Assembly: GCA_946811695.1 (NCBI GenBank)
Contig: OX328124.1
Location: 59,846,754-59,910,753, forward strand
Direction: 5' to 3'
Origin: Gonocerus acuteangulatus
Lineage: Eukaryota > Arthropoda > Insecta > Hemiptera > Coreidae
Length of the DNA: 64,000 nucleotides
The translations under genes were made by a program, and so were the position numbers. Shown here in pieces: positions 11,407-22,937 of this stretch. Each line of letters opens with the position of its first letter. The stretch's first letter is position 1. Under the pieces are notes generated by a model. It did not search any database and was not told where the DNA came from. It worked only from the letters and a program-made list of their open reading frames with translations.

Positions 11407-12304
11407 GGCGAATAGATTTAAACTGGTACTTTTGTTATAAGAAAGGTGTAGCATTTTCATTACAGTATTTAAATGCTGATTTAATTGTAGGGATAGTCTA
11501 AAATGTTTCTGATTTTTTTTTTTTTTTTGTTTATTTTGCTGACCAAAATATGAAAACGTTTAAGACCACTTTCACACTTCTCCGTGACAATATTCTTTTG
11601 TAAAATAAATTTGGCGAGAAATATGACAGTGTAATAGCTCTAATTTGGTAAAAGAAATTCTTTATTAGTGTCAGGCAGTTTATCCAAGTTTTCATTGGAT
11701 TATGGGAGTGCAGTAATGGCGGACACATCAGATGAGTAGGTGAACATAAAATCAGAATTGGTAAAATGAAGGAAACTTACCAAAATAAATTGTATTCGGT
11801 GATGAAAACATTCACCCGCATAGAAAATACCGCGACTCGCGATTTTATACATTTTCGGCACTGATAGGAGTATTTGTCCGCACTGAAAATATGAAAAGAA
11901 AAAAAATAGTCGCTGAAAGGTACAGAACAGATACTTTTTCCCGGCAATACTGAAGCATTATCGATATGAGGGCAGAATGGCGCCCAATTCAAATCAAACC
12001 TACTTTTAAAAGAAAATAATGAGCAGCCTCTACATTATCATTGCTGGTTACAATCATATTGGAGAAAAATAGCTTATTTCTCGTAGATTTAATCTTATTT
12101 TTCAATCACAATTCATTTCAAAATTATGAAATGTTGTGGACAAAACTGAAGAAACTGACACGTCATCAAGCCATTACTATGATTCCGCGAACTCTAAACT
12201 CATTCTATAAATTAACGATGCTATTGAAGAGAAATATAATTATCGATTGCAAAATTTGAAAAAGAATTTAAAATTTTGGAGTAATTCATCTAAGTAAGAA
12301 AGAA

Positions 12305-12340
<36 letters not shown>

Positions 12341-13107
12341 ATACAATTGGCAGCAATGGCGCTATCTTTTCAATTTCTTCTTTATCCAGAGCCATTTTGC
12401 ATAGAAACTCTTGATATTTTGTTTTCTCAATTCAACGCTCCATTTTCTGTGAACAAACATCTCATTTCACTCTTAAGCAAATTTACATTCCTGCTTAAAG
12501 GAAAGGAAAGCATTTGGTCCAAAAATGTCCTCAATGCACTGGTAAGGACTGTAGCCCACTGGAGGCATATCTTTTCTTTTGACTCTTCTAGTACATAAGA
12601 AATATTGGATCACCGGAAAAGCAACACCTGTTATATTTTTGCTGATTGATTAATGGCAAACTCAAGAAACTATTAAAGGTATACAAAACAAGTTTGTTAG
12701 GTAGGAGTTGCTTAACTAAGTGCATTCCTTAGAAAATTGGTTAGTTTATGCCAAATTTCTTAGTAATGTCGAACAAACTAACTGATAGTTAAAAAAAGTT
12801 TACCTATTTTAATTTTTTTTCTAATCAGCTGGCCCAATCTATAAAAAGTTCTGATAAATATCTATTGTTACTTTTATTCTCTATTACAAAACAGCTTGTT
12901 TTGTTGTTGAGCGAGAATGACAATATTTGTTATTAACAGCTGCCTTAATTATTAAAAAAACATAATTTGGCTTGCAAGTAAAGCCCCACTGATAATCGAG
13001 TTTTGGTGCAAGGATTAAAGATTATGGGAAAATTAGGAGTATAGTTCCTGAATAAATCTCCTCATTTAGCTAATTTTTACACATAATTTTCTTTAGTTGA
13101 GCATGAT
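11407..13107. other. AT-rich intergenic; A-run at 12307-12338
   Basis: Several short frames are open. The most protein-like is on the minus strand at about 12660-12473 (about 60 codons, containing DMPPVGYSPYQCIEDIFG), but I do not recognise it and the opposite strand is also open. A run of about 30 A is present at 12307-12338. Confidence 0.35.
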
Positions 13108-13449
13108 GTATAGTGACAATAATGAAAAAAGTACAAAATTTCCACATTTCCATTTTTTGCAGAACATTTTCAAGGAATTAGCCCCATTTTCAATGCGCTC
13201 TGACACAAAAACCTAAATGATAACCAGGTGTAACGTAAAACACTTAAAATACCTACACAATTTTTTTTAAATAACAAACAAAAAATTTTATTTACATTTT
13301 TTTTAATTGTGTTAGTATTTTAAATGTTTTACATTGTACCTGTTTATCATTAATAGTTTTGTGTCACAGGGCATTGAAAATGACCCTGAAAACCTTCTGC
13401 ATAAAATAAAATACCTCTGGAAATTTTGAACTTTTTTCATTATTGTGAA
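13108..13449. repeat. Foldback repeat, arms ~150 bp
   Basis: The sequence from GACAATAATGAAAAAAGTAC (left) is matched in inverse by GAACTTTTTTCATTATTGTG (right). Internal pairs include CTGACACAAAA/TTTTGTGTCA. The arms are diverged; no target duplication was found. Confidence 0.7.
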
Positions 13450-14399
13450 GATCAATTTCCACTATCCAGCAATTCTCACAAAATATAGTGAGTTTTGAAG
13501 CAAGGAAAAAAAAGTTAAGTCCGGTATGGGCAAATTAATAATTTGGGTCCGGAGTAAAGCTCCCCCCCCCCTTCTGATGGTCCGATTTTGCTGGTTTACA
13601 AACTCTCAATCGTTTGTTAAGGAAATGACATATACTTTGATTAGTGGTGACAAAAAATTGTGGCTCATATCATATTAACAAACATATATCTAAATATGTA
13701 TAAACAGAAACATTCCCAGTTTCTATTTGGTAACATAAAAGATTTAAAAATATTTTTTATAAATTCATTCATGAGTGGAATCTCTGTAACCACACTCCTT
13801 CATAAAATGAAAATCTATAGAAAGATGGACCTCTAAGCAATACAACAATTAATTTTTCATTTAAGGTATTTTTAAGAGTACTTCTTCCTTCCTTTTATTT
13901 TTGGTTTGTTTTAGACACTTGATAAATGGTATAACAAATTAGAAAAATAAACAATGCTACTTTCGATTTTCTAAACATAAATGTTTCTGGTATATACACC
14001 CATACAATATTTGCTCAAGTAGGCTAAAGATAAAACTAATAAGGAAAAACTTTTCCGGTATTAATAAATAGTTATGCACTTGTTAGTAAATTATCTGACT
14101 TACTTCATTATTTATTGATGTTTACTCTGGAGTTAGCAGGTTTTAATCCATGATACCTTTATAACACCTTGTATACAAAAAACAAATTTATTGTAATAAT
14201 CTGGATATGACTCAACTTGGGCAGGCCACCCTAGGTTATTTTTTTTTCTTTTTTATTTGTTTGTGAACCTGCATCTCGGCAATGAGCACCGCCAGATTAA
14301 TATATAATGGTTGCTTCTGGAAGCCATTATATGGCACTTGAAGAGCAGATAATAATGCATATTAGTGAGGGTTTGAAGGGTTTTTAAATAAATATATTA
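13450..14399. other. AT-rich intergenic, nothing recognised
   Basis: No supported feature; one C-run near 13561. Confidence 0.4.
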
Positions 14400-14606
14400 T
14401 TATTACATTTTAACATACATTTATTATTAACTACGAATTTTACGGCGGGTTATCTATTGGTTACCACCCTTTTCTAGCTAGGATAGGACTGATGCCTTTT
14501 CTTTTTTCTAAAGAAAAGCTAGCACCCCTAGTGGGAATCGAACCCACGACCCTTTTGCATGGAGTGTTAAGTGCTCACGCCTAATAACGCTCACGGCCAC
14601 CTCCAA
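14400..14606 (-). mobile_element. SINE2 copy (tRNA-Leu/Ser-like head)
   Basis: On the minus strand the tRNA-like head (GAGGTGGCCGTGAGC, GTGGGTTCGATTCCCACT) is followed by GGTAACCAATAGATAACCC and a tail with TTAATAATAAATG. It faces the plus-strand copy at 14694 across about 90 bp, so a read-through RNA could fold the two into a hairpin. Both lie just downstream of the SFSWAP polyadenylation signal. Confidence 0.8.
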
Positions 14607-14693
14607 AAAAAATAAATATATGACCAGCCGTTTTCAAAAATTAATTATTGATAACAATGAATAACAACCCAGTTACCTTATATTTATTTCTAT

Positions 14694-14925
14694 CTGGAGG
14701 CCAGGTGGCCGTGAGTGCTAAGGTGTGAGCACTTAACACTCCGTGCCAAGGATCGTGGGTTCAGTTCCCATGTTCCCACTAGGGATGGTGGCTTTTGTTT
14801 AAAAAAGAAAAGGCATCCGTCCTAACCTGGATTGAAAAGGATGGTGACCTATAGATAACCCTCCCTCAAATTCTGAGCTAATTATAATGGACATTGAAAT
14901 TTAAATAAATAAATATTTCTACCTT
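14694..14925 (+). mobile_element. SINE2 copy, best preserved
   Basis: Complete order in plus orientation: head GGTGGCCGTGAGTGCTAAGG, B-box-like GGGTTCAGTTCCCA, the AAAAGGCATCCGTCC segment, core GTGACCTATAGATAACCC, tail ending in (AAATA)n. The long variable-arm spacing of the head resembles a class II tRNA (Leu or Ser). Confidence 0.82.
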
Positions 14926-15226
14926 ATGTAGTATTAAATAAACAATAATTTTAAAAAAAGTAAAAAGTTGAAGAAATCAGATATTAAACACAATAATATT
15001 ACTTTTTCTTGAATGTAGTAAACAGAAACATGTTCAGAAGAACAAAACAAGAAAAAAAAGTAGAAAGTATAAGCAAGGAGCGAATAAATAAAACAACTAA
15101 TGATAGCATTGCTTGGATGTTCTAGGGCATACATAAATTAACAATAAATTTAATATCCATTTTTAGAAATTATCAACAAAAAAGTAAATATGTACATACA
15201 TTTAAATTTTACACAGTAAAAATTAT

Positions 15227-15232
15227 TTTATT
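15227..15232 (-). terminator. Polyadenylation signal AATAAA of SFSWAP
   Basis: AATAAA on the minus strand, 65 nt beyond the SFSWAP stop codon. It supports the end of the transcript shortly after residue 476, without a downstream RS-encoding exon. Confidence 0.65.
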
Positions 15233-15296
15233 TGGTTTTTAGCCAACTTCATTACACTGAATTGTTCTTATTATATATTTTTGAAGAAAGCAAATA

Positions 15297-16727
15297 TCAT
15301 GATGTCTTTTTCTTCAAGTCTTTCAAAAATTGAGCTACTTTTAATTTTCTTTCACTTTGGAGGACAGCATCTTTTTTCTGTTTATGTTTCTTCACTGTTT
15401 CGGAAGATCTTTTCAATCTCTTACTGAGTGGATTAATAAAATCTGGGTCATCAACCAGGCTTTCAGTTTTTCCAGTAGTACTGGGACTCGCCTGCTTCGG
15501 AGAACTTACTTCGCCATCTTCTTCTTCAGAGCTTTCTTCAACAGGCAAAGCACTTGGAACTTCCAGTCCTTTGTTTTCTTTTGGCTTTTTAATAGAAAAA
15601 TTTACTGGCAAAGGTTTTCTTTTTAATGATTTAGACTCACTATCTTCAACATTTTGTATGACGGGTTTTTCTTCAAGTGCTTTCTGTTTTTGAAGTTTTT
15701 TAGTAAGTTCTTCATTGTATATTTTTTGCTTTTTAATGAGCAAACTTCTATAAAATGGATAGAACTGATCCGACGAACGAATAAAACTGAACCTAATGTC
15801 ATCTTTCCGCATTATCTCCCTTTCAAATGCAGGTCCATTTCGAACGACATATTCCACCATTTTGGCAATAACCTTCTGCAACAAATCTGGAGGTTCACTG
15901 GACTGTTTAGCTTTCTCTGCTGATGGTGCAGTCGTAGGAGGAGGTGGTGCTTTTTTAGGAGTTACTTTGGTTACAAGACTTGGGTGGAGGTAATGACCCT
16001 CCAGATCATCTTCCACTGATACATCTACAGGGCTCTCATCAAAAATTTGTTCCTGTGAAGTAGGTACATAACTACCGGACTTAATCAGTGAAAGCACGTG
16101 CTTGTAAAAATCGTGTAGAGGATCATTATAGGACAAAAAATCAAAATTCTTATTCCCTTGCTGTTTGAGTTTCATGAGAATTTCCATTTGAGATCCTTGC
16201 TGAGCGATAAAAAGTGCAGTTCTTTCGATAATGGCACTATGTTTCATTGTTTCCGGAAGTCTCATATCTGGAGGCAGAAACATTTCGGGAGGAGGGACAA
16301 AAGGCTTACTAGGAGGTTCTGGGAGGCTAGAGCTGTCCTCAGCAGCCGAAGGGTTTTCGTAGTCATACGCAATTTGCCCATAATCTTGCTGTTGGCGTTT
16401 TGCTTGTTCTTCTTTGTACGTTATCTCTTCGACTTCATTCATGAAGAGAGATCTGTAACGTTCCTTGTCACAGAGATCTTCCAACTCAATATCATCTGCT
16501 GTTTGCTCTTCCCACATTCCAGGCTGTGATTCGTGGGATGCCAAGTCATAAAGTGCTCCTCGACCGTCATATCTGTCAATCTTAAGAGTTTCATCCCCCA
16601 TCCAGGGTATTAAATGGGATTCGTTGTCTATCAAGAGGGCTCTCTCATCATCTCTGAAGAGCTTACAAGCATAACCAAACACAAGAAGCTCAGCCTTATC
16701 GTCATTTTCATCACCTTTTTTTGCCAT
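15297..16727 (-). CDS. SFSWAP: Splicing factor SFSWAP / suppressor-of-white-apricot homolog
   Basis: A nuclear regulator of alternative splicing; in animals it controls its own mRNA and other pre-mRNAs. The 476-residue single-exon ORF starts with MAKKGDENDD. The DRY-EERY region spans about 14-120 (LLVFGYACKLFRDDERA, WMGDE, IDRYDGRG, ERYRSLF). SURP1 is about 165-212 (ALFIAQQGSQMEI, PLHDFYKHV), SURP2 about 284-330 (FEREIMRKDDIRFSF, FYPFYRSLL). Proline-rich linkers lie between, and the C-terminus is acidic then lysine-rich (EESSEEEDGE, KRLKRSSETVKKHKQKK). Human and fly proteins are about twice as long and end in an RS domain, which is absent here. A TTTTTAG just before the ATG could be a 5'UTR splice acceptor. 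No poly(A) tract follows the stop, so a recent retrocopy is unlikely. Identification is secure; whether the short form is the only one is not. Confidence 0.94.
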   Translation of the reverse strand: MAKKGDENDDKAELLVFGYACKLFRDDERALLIDNESHLIPWMGDETLKIDRYDGRGALYDLASHESQPGMWEEQTADDIELEDLCDKERYRSLFMNEVEEITYKEEQAKRQQQDYGQIAYDYENPSAAEDSSSLPEPPSKPFVPPPEMFLPPDMRLPETMKHSAIIERTALFIAQQGSQMEILMKLKQQGNKNFDFLSYNDPLHDFYKHVLSLIKSGSYVPTSQEQIFDESPVDVSVEDDLEGHYLHPSLVTKVTPKKAPPPPTTAPSAEKAKQSSEPPDLLQKVIAKMVEYVVRNGPAFEREIMRKDDIRFSFIRSSDQFYPFYRSLLIKKQKIYNEELTKKLQKQKALEEKPVIQNVEDSESKSLKRKPLPVNFSIKKPKENKGLEVPSALPVEESSEEEDGEVSSPKQASPSTTGKTESLVDDPDFINPLSKRLKRSSETVKKHKQKKDAVLQSERKLKVAQFLKDLKKKTS

Positions 16728-17083
16728 GTTGCTAAAAATGTTATTTACTTTGATTCCCTAAAAAAAGAATAAAAAATTATCTGCATGGAATACTCAAGTT
16801 TCATACAAACAATAAAATTTATTATCTTAAAAGAATTTATAATATATCTATCCCAGTAGATCCATATAAAATAAATAGTAATATTAAGCTCTCTGAGGGG
16901 CATGTCTAACTGTTAATGTACTTGAGTGATTTATTCATAATAATTAATTAGAAAGCTTTAATTACTGCAATAAAATTTACTTGAATTGAGTTAACTGTTT
17001 TTAATAAATAGTTTTAGTTTGAAGTAGAGTATATATAAATAAATGATTGCCTATTGATAACACGGCCACATACAAAAAAAAAA
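16728..17083. other. SFSWAP upstream region
   Basis: AT-rich sequence upstream of the SFSWAP ATG. It should hold the 5'UTR and promoter, but no core element is distinctive. Confidence 0.4.
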
Positions 17084-18102
17084 AAGTTTGGACCCAGAGA
17101 GCAGATAAACCCCTGCACTTTTTGTTTAAGCCTCACCCCCCAAAACTCATAATTTAGGATATTTTACACTATAATATTTTTATTCAAGTTGTTAACCAAA
17201 ATAAACGACTATTTCCTTTGTACTGCCTTATAGTGCTTAAAAATACTACTTTTTGAGACCTCAAAGAACTGGATTGGTCCATTTGGAGCAAAGTTACAGA
17301 ACTTTAAATATATGATTTTTCTCAAAACTTTGCGTGTTTGCTTATATTTTAGTATTTAATATGTTTTTTGATGCATACAATCTTTGAGTTCTTGTACAAA
17401 AATTTACCCAAGGCTTTTGGAGGTGATTCTTGAGCTGATGCAATCCTTAAAATCCCAAAATATAACCCTTAAAAAATCTCCCCATGTTTTATTCGAGCAA
17501 TGTATCAATTGAAGTAAATTAAATAAACGTCTTAAAATAAATTAATTAAGCATTCATTTTCAAACTTCTTTTTTTTTTTATAAATTTACCACATGTTAAA
17601 TAAAGTTTCCTCTACGCTGTGGAAAAAGATATGACCCTCCAAGCGGCACTCTCTTGGGTAAGAATTTTATTTTAAGGATTGCATCAGTTCAAGAATCATC
17701 TCCAAAGGCCTTGGGTCAATTTTTGTACAAGAACTCAAAGATTGTATGCATCACAAAACATATTAAATACTGAAATATAAGCAAAAACGCAAAGTTCTGA
17801 GAAAAATCATATTTTTAAAGGCCTGTAATTTTTCTCCAAATTGACCAATTGAGTTCTTAGAGGTCTCAAAAAATTAGTATTCTTAAGCACTAAAAAGCAG
17901 TACACAGGAAATAGTCGTTTATCTTGGTTAATGACTTGAATAATAATATTATAGAGTAGAATATCCTACTCTATGGGAGGTTTGGGGGAGGGGGTAGGCT
18001 TAAACAAAAAGTGTAGGGGTTTTTATGACCCTGGATTCGGATTCAGGGACCCCAAAAACATATAGTAAAGATGGTTTGCTCTTTGGGTCCGAACTTTTTT
18101 TT
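17084..18102. repeat. 1.0-kb quasi-palindrome
   Basis: Arms about 17084-17460 and 17672-18102 are inverted copies: GTTTGGACCCAGAGAGCAG on the left is answered by GAGCAAACC...GGGTCCGAAC-type sequence on the right, and TTGAGTTCTTGTACAAAAAT by its complement near 17725. The right arm has about 50 bp extra. No ORF or target duplication was found. Confidence 0.8.
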
Positions 18103-18795
18103 TGTGTGTGGGTGTTTAATGTATTATAAGCACTAGAATTGATTTGACTTATTTAGAATGGTAGATATTTTTTTTTTTTTTTTTCAAAACAGATCGGACT
18201 CTTAAACTACCCTTAAAAACATGAAATGCCTATTTCATATTTTTTATAACATTATCTGATAAAGAGGTATTCAGCCGGGCCAACTAAAGCGGACACACTG
18301 TATGACAACGGGCCTGCTAATGAGGCTAGTCCAACCCTCCTACATGCATGATATTTTCCAGGGGGTACCTTGAGGAGATTAGCACTAGGTGTTGACAGGA
18401 GCCATGTATGCTTGGAGATGCTAAGCAGTAGAAACACATGGTGTCTACTACTTTCGTGAAAGCCAATTTCGTGACATTTTCATGACTTGAAATGCAAATT
18501 TCGAGCCCATTAAAAAGAAAATAATTTCACTTAAAAAGAGAAAGCCTTAAGATTTAGCTTAAAATTATTTGTAACTTAAACGGATTACCGTGATATCTAT
18601 AAACTCACAATTTTACATACATTTAAAGGAATTAAAAAAAACTGTATAAAATGTATATCATATCGTCTCTACCATGTCAAACTATCGAACATGTAAAATC
18701 TCGTTTTTAGATTCGGGACTTAGCTTTTGTATTGTGGACGATAGGACTGGTCACGAATTGTCACAACTCTAACCCCTTTATAGAATAGCCTTTAA

Positions 18796-19073
18796 CAGGG
18801 CCACCACATGGGGGGGACAACCGGGTACAGTTGTCCCGGGCCCGGGCACCGTGGGGGCCCGGGTCGATCCTCGCTAATTGAAAAAAAAGTACCGAAAGTG
18901 ACCTTTGCAGCACCGATTTTCGGCTTTTATTCTCATTTTGCTCAAACTCAAGATGAAAATAATTTTAAAATGCCCAAAGTCCTCTAGCAAAGTACTGGAA
19001 TTTTCATTCTGGCTCTGAGAAGTGGGGGCCCGTGATCTGGTCCCGGACCCGGCTCTGAGATGTGGCGGCCCTG
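18796..19073. mobile_element. hAT-type MITE, family CAGGGCC (copy 1)
   Basis: 278 bp with GC-rich inverted ends CAGGGCCACCACATG and, inverted, CAGGGCCGCCACATC, flanked by a perfect 8-bp duplication GCCTTTAA (18788-18795, 19074-19081). The ends contain further GC-rich palindromes. A second, longer copy is at 37908-38375 in the opposite orientation. Confidence 0.88.
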
Positions 19074-19081
19074 GCCTTTAA

Positions 19082-20335
19082 TGTCTAAAATAAAGTATCG
19101 AATAAGACCATTTTTGAATACATTATTTCCACAATGGATAAAATATGTTCGTTCCTAATTTGCTCCGCTTTGCTTATTCGTTAGTTTGACATGGCAGGGA
19201 CAATAAGTTAAAGAGGATAGTTAAATTAATTTTAAAAGTGAAGACACGATGACTCTGGGATGACTATGAAAAATATAAAACAATGGTAGTAGAATTCAAA
19301 ATTTCTAAATAAATTACTAAATATTTATTGACAACAATGTACATAATTTAGTCAATTAAGGCCCAGCACACACAGTGTGCTCAACTCTCGTTGCAAACCA
19401 GTTGTACTGGCAAAGGGCTAGTAATAAATCAGTTGCACCTATGATGCAGTAAAAGTGGAATGTTTTTTAAGTGCTGTATGTATTTGTTTTTTGGCCTTGG
19501 CTTTGCCTTGTGAGCATACTATGTCAGACTCAGACGAAGAAGACGTTGGGGTCATTTTATCGCAATCAACACACTTCTATGACATTTTTTCCCTTGCCAT
19601 CTCTACATATGATGTCATTTGGAACATGCGTTACCTTCATAAAGAATAATAATAACGCCAAATTTCAGCTTAATGTCTTAAACGGTTTCAAAAATACGGC
19701 CATGTAAAGTTTTCAACAAGTCGTCAAAATTTTGCTGCGGCAAAATATATAGCTCCACTCCTGTTTACGGTAGAAACGTGATGGTGTCAATTTTTAGTTT
19801 TTTATTTGCCCTTTAAAATAGCATGTAACACATACGCTGTACTAATGTGTCACTCGCTGAACTATTATGTACTGTGAATCCAAAAACTCCAACAGGGAGA
19901 ATTTACTTCCTATCCGCAGACGAAATTTTTAGAAGCAATGAAATGTTACTCCAATACCTCTAAAACGTTTGTTTCAAATTTCCAACCACTTTTATAGTTT
20001 AGCACAAATTATTAATGTAAACAATTTTTTTAAATTAGCTTTGTAATTAAGATAATAAAATTGAAATGTGTTTAAAATATATGCAATGGTAAAGTTTGGA
20101 TTTAATTTTAAAATTATGTATAAAAAAGCTTTTATACATAAAAATACGTAAAATTAGTCCAAAGCCGCCTTTAGTTTTTAATTATTTTAAAGATTGACAC
20201 TGTATGGCTGATAAAACACCGGCTAAACGCCTCTTGGTCTCGAACAACGAAACTGCAACCAATCACATATCATTAAAATCGGGCCATTTTTGAACGGCAG
20301 GAGAGCGAACAGACAAATTCGTATGTATCTACATA
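19082..20335. other. Intergenic, nothing recognised
   Basis: A frame at 19455-19649 starts with a hydrophobic stretch but has no splice donor or homology I can recognise. Confidence 0.4.
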
Positions 20336-20880
20336 TACAGGGTGTCCCTAACATAAACGGCAAAACTTCTGCAATTGATGCAGGATGAAAAAAGAAAGAA
20401 AAAAAGTCGTTCGGCATTTTTCTCGTTTTTGCTTCGTTTCCGAGAAAAACTCAAAAAACTACAACACAATTGTAAACACAAGGATTGCGTCATGAGGTTA
20501 ACCTCATAAGTGGGTTTCGTTTCTACGGAGGAAGGGAGGAACCGCGTTAAAAAATGTAATCTATCATTTTAGCGCGAATCCTCCCTCCCTCCATAGGGAG
20601 GAAACCCGCTTATGAGGTTGACATCATTACGCAATCCGGAAATGGCGACACGAAAATTTCACGTTTCAGATCCCCTAGCAACAAATATGACGGTTGTTGA
20701 ATTTATATATATATATATATTTCTCTGTTCGCTCTCCCACCGGCCCAAAAATGAAATTTCTTACAAGATCGTTTGTCTAATTTGAAAGGTCAAGTTCGTT
20801 AACCAGCAGAATCCGTCCACCGGAACATGGTTCTGCATAACTGTAGAATTCCTACCTACTGGAGGATCATGAATAGAATT
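20336..20880 (-). repeat. Dispersed repeat cluster with GC-rich hairpin
   Basis: Includes the ACAGGGTGTCCC repeat (20336-20450), an inverted pair of CCTCATAAGTGGGTTTC and GAAACCCGCTTATGAGG (20499-20616), and, on the minus strand, a segment with a short TA run that matches 56590-56950 and partly 34250-34380. Confidence 0.6.
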
Positions 20881-20905
20881 TTCTGTAAATATAGCCCAAT
20901 AGATA

Positions 20906-22365
20906 GAGGGGTTTCAGCTAAAATTAATTCCCCCACAAGATTTTTTTTCTAATAGATTTAGGTGGGCTGTGAGTATACTGAAAGAAATTCTTCCACCTCG
21001 AAAGCCGGGGGGAGAACTTTTGGCAGGCAAAAAATCGCAAAAATGTAGCACTTTTTTCAGTTTTTCTTTATTTATTTAAAACCCGTTGATTTTGGATAAA
21101 AAAAAAAAACAAACTTCAAATAGGGAGTAAAGAACATTAAATTCTGCTTCAAATGAACTGGCCGATGTCCAAATTCGGCCCGGTAAAAGTGCCGCAATCG
21201 CTAGCCAAAAAACAACACTTTTGTCCAATTTTGTGAAAAACTGTGGTGTGCCTACTTTTAACGAGTTACAGCTTAAATTTATCAATTCTTTTGATAAACC
21301 ACCTAAAATTTGAAGATCACTTATAACTGATTCCAAAAAGCACAAAAACGTATACATTTGAGCAATATAAAATTTTTTAAATCACTATTGAGCCAAAATG
21401 AGAAAAAGTTAGTAAAATATTCATTTGATCGCATTAGTAAAATATTCATTTGATCGCATTTTGCAAACTTTTGGTTCTTATTAGCCACAATTTACTTCTG
21501 ATTCCATTCTAAATGTATCAAAAAACAGTGTATGCGGTATGTTGAGGGGAAAGGGGTGGGGATGGGGGGAACCCTAAGACATTTAGACATATACCTGTGC
21601 CCGAGAAATTTTTATCACTGTACTTCTATATTTCTTCAGTGAAGCAACAAAATTAGAAGCATATTGTATTGAAAATGACTGAATTTGAAGTAAATAGTTA
21701 ATTAAAAACATGAATATACATTTATTCACTCACACGACATTTATTGAGTGAAATGATGTTAAGCTAATGGAATTATATTAAGTTTTTATTCCTTTTGAGG
21801 GCCCAGGTTGAGGCTCATCGTCAGATGGAGTATCTTCTATCACATTATTATTAAACAGCATTAAATTCTGCGTCAAATGAGCTGCTCAATGTGCAAATTC
21901 GGCTACGTAAAATTGCCGCAATCGCTAGCCAATTTTTTCTAATTTTGAGAAAAACTGTAGTGAGCCAAATTGATCAATACCTGAATCAAAAAAGCACAAA
22001 AACTAATAATTTGACCAATTTTAAAATTGTTGAGTCACTATTGAACCAAAATGAGAAAAACAGAAATTTTCATGCAGAATCTTTGGCTAGCGTTACGGCA
22101 ATTTTACGTGGCCGAATTTGGACTTTGACCAGTTCCTTTCAAGCAGAATTTAATGTACTTTACTTCCTATTTGAAGTTTTTTTTATATCCAAAATCAACG
22201 GTTTTTAAATTAATGAAGAAAAACTGAAAAAAAGTGCTAAAATTTCGCGGTTTTTCGCCTGCCAAAAGTTCTCCCCGCGGCTTTCGAGTTAGAAAAATTG
22301 ATTTCAGCATACTCACACCATACCTAAGGATATTAGGAAAACAATCTTGTGGGGGAATTAATGTT
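20906..22365. repeat. 1.4-kb foldback with repeated module
   Basis: Outer arms (about 20906-21210 and 22080-22365) are inverted copies beginning TTAATTCCCCCACAAGAT. A further partial copy of the inner block (AAATTCTGCGTCAAATGAGC) at 21860-21940 makes three copies of that module. A 28-bp tandem duplication is present at 21417-21460. No coding capacity. Confidence 0.75.
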
Positions 22366-22824
22366 AGCGCGACTTCCTTTTGAAGCCTCTATATACTGTA
22401 CACAGTTTTAGTGGAAAAAGATTAATTCTAGAAACTTCGTTGAATTTAGCTCTTTGATGTGAAAAATTTCGTGACATGGTTTCCAAATTTGTGACTTTTT
22501 CGTGATTTTCTTGCCCTATTTTTCATTTCGTGACTTTTTCGTGCAGTAGACACCCTGAAACAAGTTCTACAGATCATCAGAGTGCCAATATGAAGTCAAA
22601 TGGGCCGATATCTGTATTTTGGCTGCAGCAATCCTTTACATCACGCGTTCACTCCCCAATATTATAATTATTTATCCCACAAAATTACCACGAATCGATG
22701 CCTTCAAAGACAAGATGAAAACTTACAATAAAGAGATTCTAATGTTTGTACTTACCCATATAAATAGTAAAAAAAAAAAAAATAACAAAAATAAATAACT
22801 GTGGTATGAAAATAAATAATGCAC

Positions 22825-22937
22825 CTACAGTGGGATTATTTTACTGATGATATAGATATTAACAGGTGAGGAAGATTTCTTCTCTATTACTGCAGGATAT
22901 GTTGAGATGTCTTCAATTAAATTTAGTCCTTTAAGTT
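22825..22937 (-). CDS. EEF2KMT: EEF2KMT exon 6 (terminal)
   Basis: Acceptor TTTTAATTTCTAG|AA. It adds 37 codons including stop TAG at 22827-22825; the protein ends NIYIISKIIPL. The C-terminal strand pattern fits the family, though sequence similarity is low. No clear AATAAA was seen close downstream. Confidence 0.78.

Larger units (their letters stand above)
18440..22557. mobile_element. Possible large TIR element (ends GGTGTCTACT)
   Basis: GGTGTCTACT at 18440 is matched in inverse at 22546-22555, and both ends have nearby TTTCGTGA/TCACGAAA motifs. Matching beyond 10 bp is poor and no transposase is seen, so this may be two ends of one 4.1-kb composite element or two separate fragments. Confidence 0.3.

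Noticed and set aside
12347..12598. An 83-codon plus-strand ORF next to an A-run
   Set aside because: No homology or splice sites, and the opposite strand is open too. I could not decide on coding, so it is only mentioned in a region entry.
15357..16529. Plus-strand ORFs of up to 123 codons opposite SFSWAP
   Set aside because: They are antisense shadows of the strongly coding minus-strand SFSWAP frame.
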